From Pseudobdellovibrionaceae bacterium (GTDB lineage: Bacteria > Bdellovibrionota > Bdellovibrionia > Bdellovibrionales > JAMPXM01), in the NCBI GenBank assembly GCA_913776405.1, contig CAJYOV010000210.1:1-6797 (forward strand): a stretch of 6,797 nt of DNA. Direction: 5' to 3'. Of the stretch, positions 5,640 to 6,797 are shown piece after piece (the first letter of the stretch is position 1; the number at the start of each line of letters is the position of its first letter). The translations under genes and the position numbers were made by a program. The notes below the pieces were generated by a model that saw only the letters and a program-made list of their open reading frames with translations, was not told the origin of the DNA and did no database searches.

Positions 5640-6047
5640 TCACTTCGCTTTTTTCGAGCAGGCCATTTTGAATTTGATAGGCTTCCCAGCTCGGAGGACG
5701 GTCGAAACTTGCGGTTCGCCTTCTTTTGCCGTCTCAAAAGCGACGCGAATGTCGTCTGGCTCGCGAAGCTGAACGCCGTTTTGCTCGATCAGGATATCGC
5801 CCGGTTTGAATCCAGCTCGTGAATAAGCAGAGCCAGCCCGAATTTGCGTGTAGCGAAAGCCGATCAGTTTCCCGTCTTCAAGTGCAGGTTCTGCCTGAAC
5901 GTCGCCGGCTTGAATGCGACAGGCTTCGAGCCGCTTTTCATACTTTGTCTGTTCAGCTCCCTGAGACTGAGAGGCAAGCAGAATGACCGCAGCAACCGAT
6001 GCGGCTAAATTGAGGGCGGTGAACGATTGGGTCATGCTTCGAATCAA
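5640..6047 (-). CDS. Small exported PDZ-domain protein (GspC/HtrA-like PDZ)
   Basis: This 135-residue protein consists of a signal peptide and one PDZ domain. From TTG 6047 the n-region carries Arg3, the hydrophobic core runs about 9-25, and cleavage is likely after Gln-Gly-Ala near 31. ATG 6035 (131 residues) would give an uncharged n-region; GGTGA three bases before the TTG fits pairing with the 16S tail, so I slightly prefer TTG. The PDZ spans about 60-128: IGFRYTQIRAGSAYSRAGF, then the diagnostic KPGDILIEQNGVQL and a closing helix/strand. The IRxGSxYxRxGxxxGD pattern recalls the C-terminal PDZ of type II secretion protein GspC more than a protease-linked PDZ. No protease domain is present. 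Cys43 and Cys130 flank the domain and could form a disulfide. It starts 27 bases after the stop of the cysteine-rich gene upstream, probably the same transcript. Confidence 0.82.
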   Translation of the reverse strand: MIRSMTQSFTALNLAASVAAVILLASQSQGAEQTKYEKRLEACRIQAGDVQAEPALEDGKLIGFRYTQIRAGSAYSRAGFKPGDILIEQNGVQLREPDDIRVAFETAKEGEPQVSTVLRAGKPIKFKMACSKKAK

Positions 6048-6074
6048 ACTTCACCGTCGAAAACCTGGCAAGCC

Positions 6075-6797
6075 TTAAAGCTGCTCAAAACCGCGAACGT
6101 AAGCCAGAAACTCGTTCACTTGCGTCGTCGACTTACCTTTTGTTTGGTTCTCGAGCTGGCATGATTCATCCGTGCAGGCGAATTTGACTTCGCAAGACGT
6201 GAATGAACATTGAATGGCTGGGCCGGCGATGAAAGACGAGTAAGCTTTGGCACCTGAAATTAAGGCTTCATCCATGGCGCGGGCACAGTCATTTGAGACC
6301 GATCGGTCTTTTGACGGCGGGCAGACAAAATCTTTTGCCGCTTCGATAAAAGCGTTACGAGTCGAAACGCGGCTAACATCTTTCACGGTCAAGGAATTCA
6401 AGAGCGATTTCGCCATCACGCGGTCACATGTCGCTTGTTCGAGACCAATACAGAAGAATTTGTAGAAGCCGAGGCCGCCTGCGCGTAAGTCGCCCCAGTG
6501 GCCCTTGTAGGGGCTGTTGGCTGGGCGCATGCGCAAGCAGCCGCCGCCAGAGCACGAACGTTTTGTTTCGTAACTCACTTCGTTGACGCGAGCCCAGTTC
6601 GGAGTCGGCGCTTTCTCATCCGATGCAACATAAAAGTTTTGGTCATCGTGTAAACGCTCGAAACGCGTACCGGTGAAAGCGCCTGCCGCCGGAATGCCGA
6701 AGAGTTTTGAAAGCATCGGCGCAAGAATCCAACCGCCATTGCATCCGTGAATGAAGATGTAAGCGTCTTTTGCGAAATGCCCTTTCAAAGCTGAAAC
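6075..6797 (-). CDS. Cysteine-rich protein, N-terminus beyond window; possible caspase-clan-like core
   Basis: The frame is open to the window edge (240 residues visible; numbering from the edge), so the true start lies outside; the in-frame TTG at 6788 is not needed. The visible part begins with a strand YIFIHGCNGG (13-22) and then a helix and strand with LAPMLSKLFGIPAAGAFTGT. Later come a GHWGDLRAGGLGFYKFFC segment, a helical middle, and a C-terminal cysteine cluster (four Cys within about 17 residues). There are eleven cysteines in all, which suggests export and disulfides, though the signal peptide would be outside the window. A strand ending in Cys-x-Gly-Gly followed by a helix and a GxxAAGAFTG strand resembles the catalytic-cysteine half of DUF4347/caspase-clan folds. 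I do not recognise the family with confidence. The PDZ gene follows 27 bases downstream. Confidence 0.75.
   Translation of the reverse strand, partial: VSALKGHFAKDAYIFIHGCNGGWILAPMLSKLFGIPAAGAFTGTRFERLHDDQNFYVASDEKAPTPNWARVNEVSYETKRSCSGGGCLRMRPANSPYKGHWGDLRAGGLGFYKFFCIGLEQATCDRVMAKSLLNSLTVKDVSRVSTRNAFIEAAKDFVCPPSKDRSVSNDCARAMDEALISGAKAYSSFIAGPAIQCSFTSCEVKFACTDESCQLENQTKGKSTTQVNEFLAYVRGFEQL

Noticed and set aside
6247..6465. 72-codon plus-strand frame
   Set aside because: Antisense to the cysteine-rich gene, without a ribosome binding site or recognisable motif.

Overview
The window looks like chromosomal DNA of a Bdellovibrio-type predatory or related bacterium (Bdellovibrionota). This is inferred from content, not from a marker gene. 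The pointers are a TIGR02147/DUF4423-type regulator (a family known mainly from Bdellovibrio and Fibrobacter), several small exported proteins with the GRCF, LDLYE and HE...DS...R signatures I associate with Bdellovibrio hypothetical proteins, and a base composition near 50% GC. There is no tRNA, rRNA, CRISPR array, insertion sequence or phage gene. Coding density is high.

Layout. Bases 1-271 hold the 5' part of a minus-strand gene for an exported protein, cut by the window edge and preceded by a good ribosome binding site. A 150-base divergent region (272-421) follows. Then come five plus-strand genes: an NTF2-like (SnoaL/DUF4440-type) protein overlapping by 4 bases with an unrecognised, possibly exported protein (422-1308); a TIGR02147-type HTH regulator (best start 1419) overlapping by 1 base with an exported HE-motif protein (2240-2902); and a 722-residue multicopper oxidase of the CopA/PcoA type (2951-5119). 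The remaining genes lie on the minus strand, convergent with copA: a DUF4186 protein (5130-5516), a small exported PDZ-domain protein (5640-6047), and a cysteine-rich protein running off the right edge (6075-6797), probably transcribed in the order edge gene, PDZ gene, then perhaps DUF4186.

Most interesting object. The multicopper oxidase has all ten copper-ligand histidines plus the type 1 cysteine and methionine, and a His/Met-rich loop. It then continues for about 180 residues past the normal end of the oxidase into a histidine linker and a segment that reads like an outer-membrane beta barrel ending in phenylalanine. In other bacteria CopA (oxidase) and CopB (outer-membrane copper protein) are separate neighbouring genes. 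Here they appear fused, and the usual Tat signal is replaced by a Sec-type one, as a barrel passenger would require. A 19-base dyad overlapping a -10-like hexamer sits just upstream of copA.

Second theme. The TIGR02147-type regulator is preceded by a 15-base direct repeat with a 21-base period and an adjacent 16-base imperfect palindrome. It is translationally coupled to an exported protein, which suggests a self-regulated regulator/effector pair. How these genes relate to copA is not visible from the sequence.
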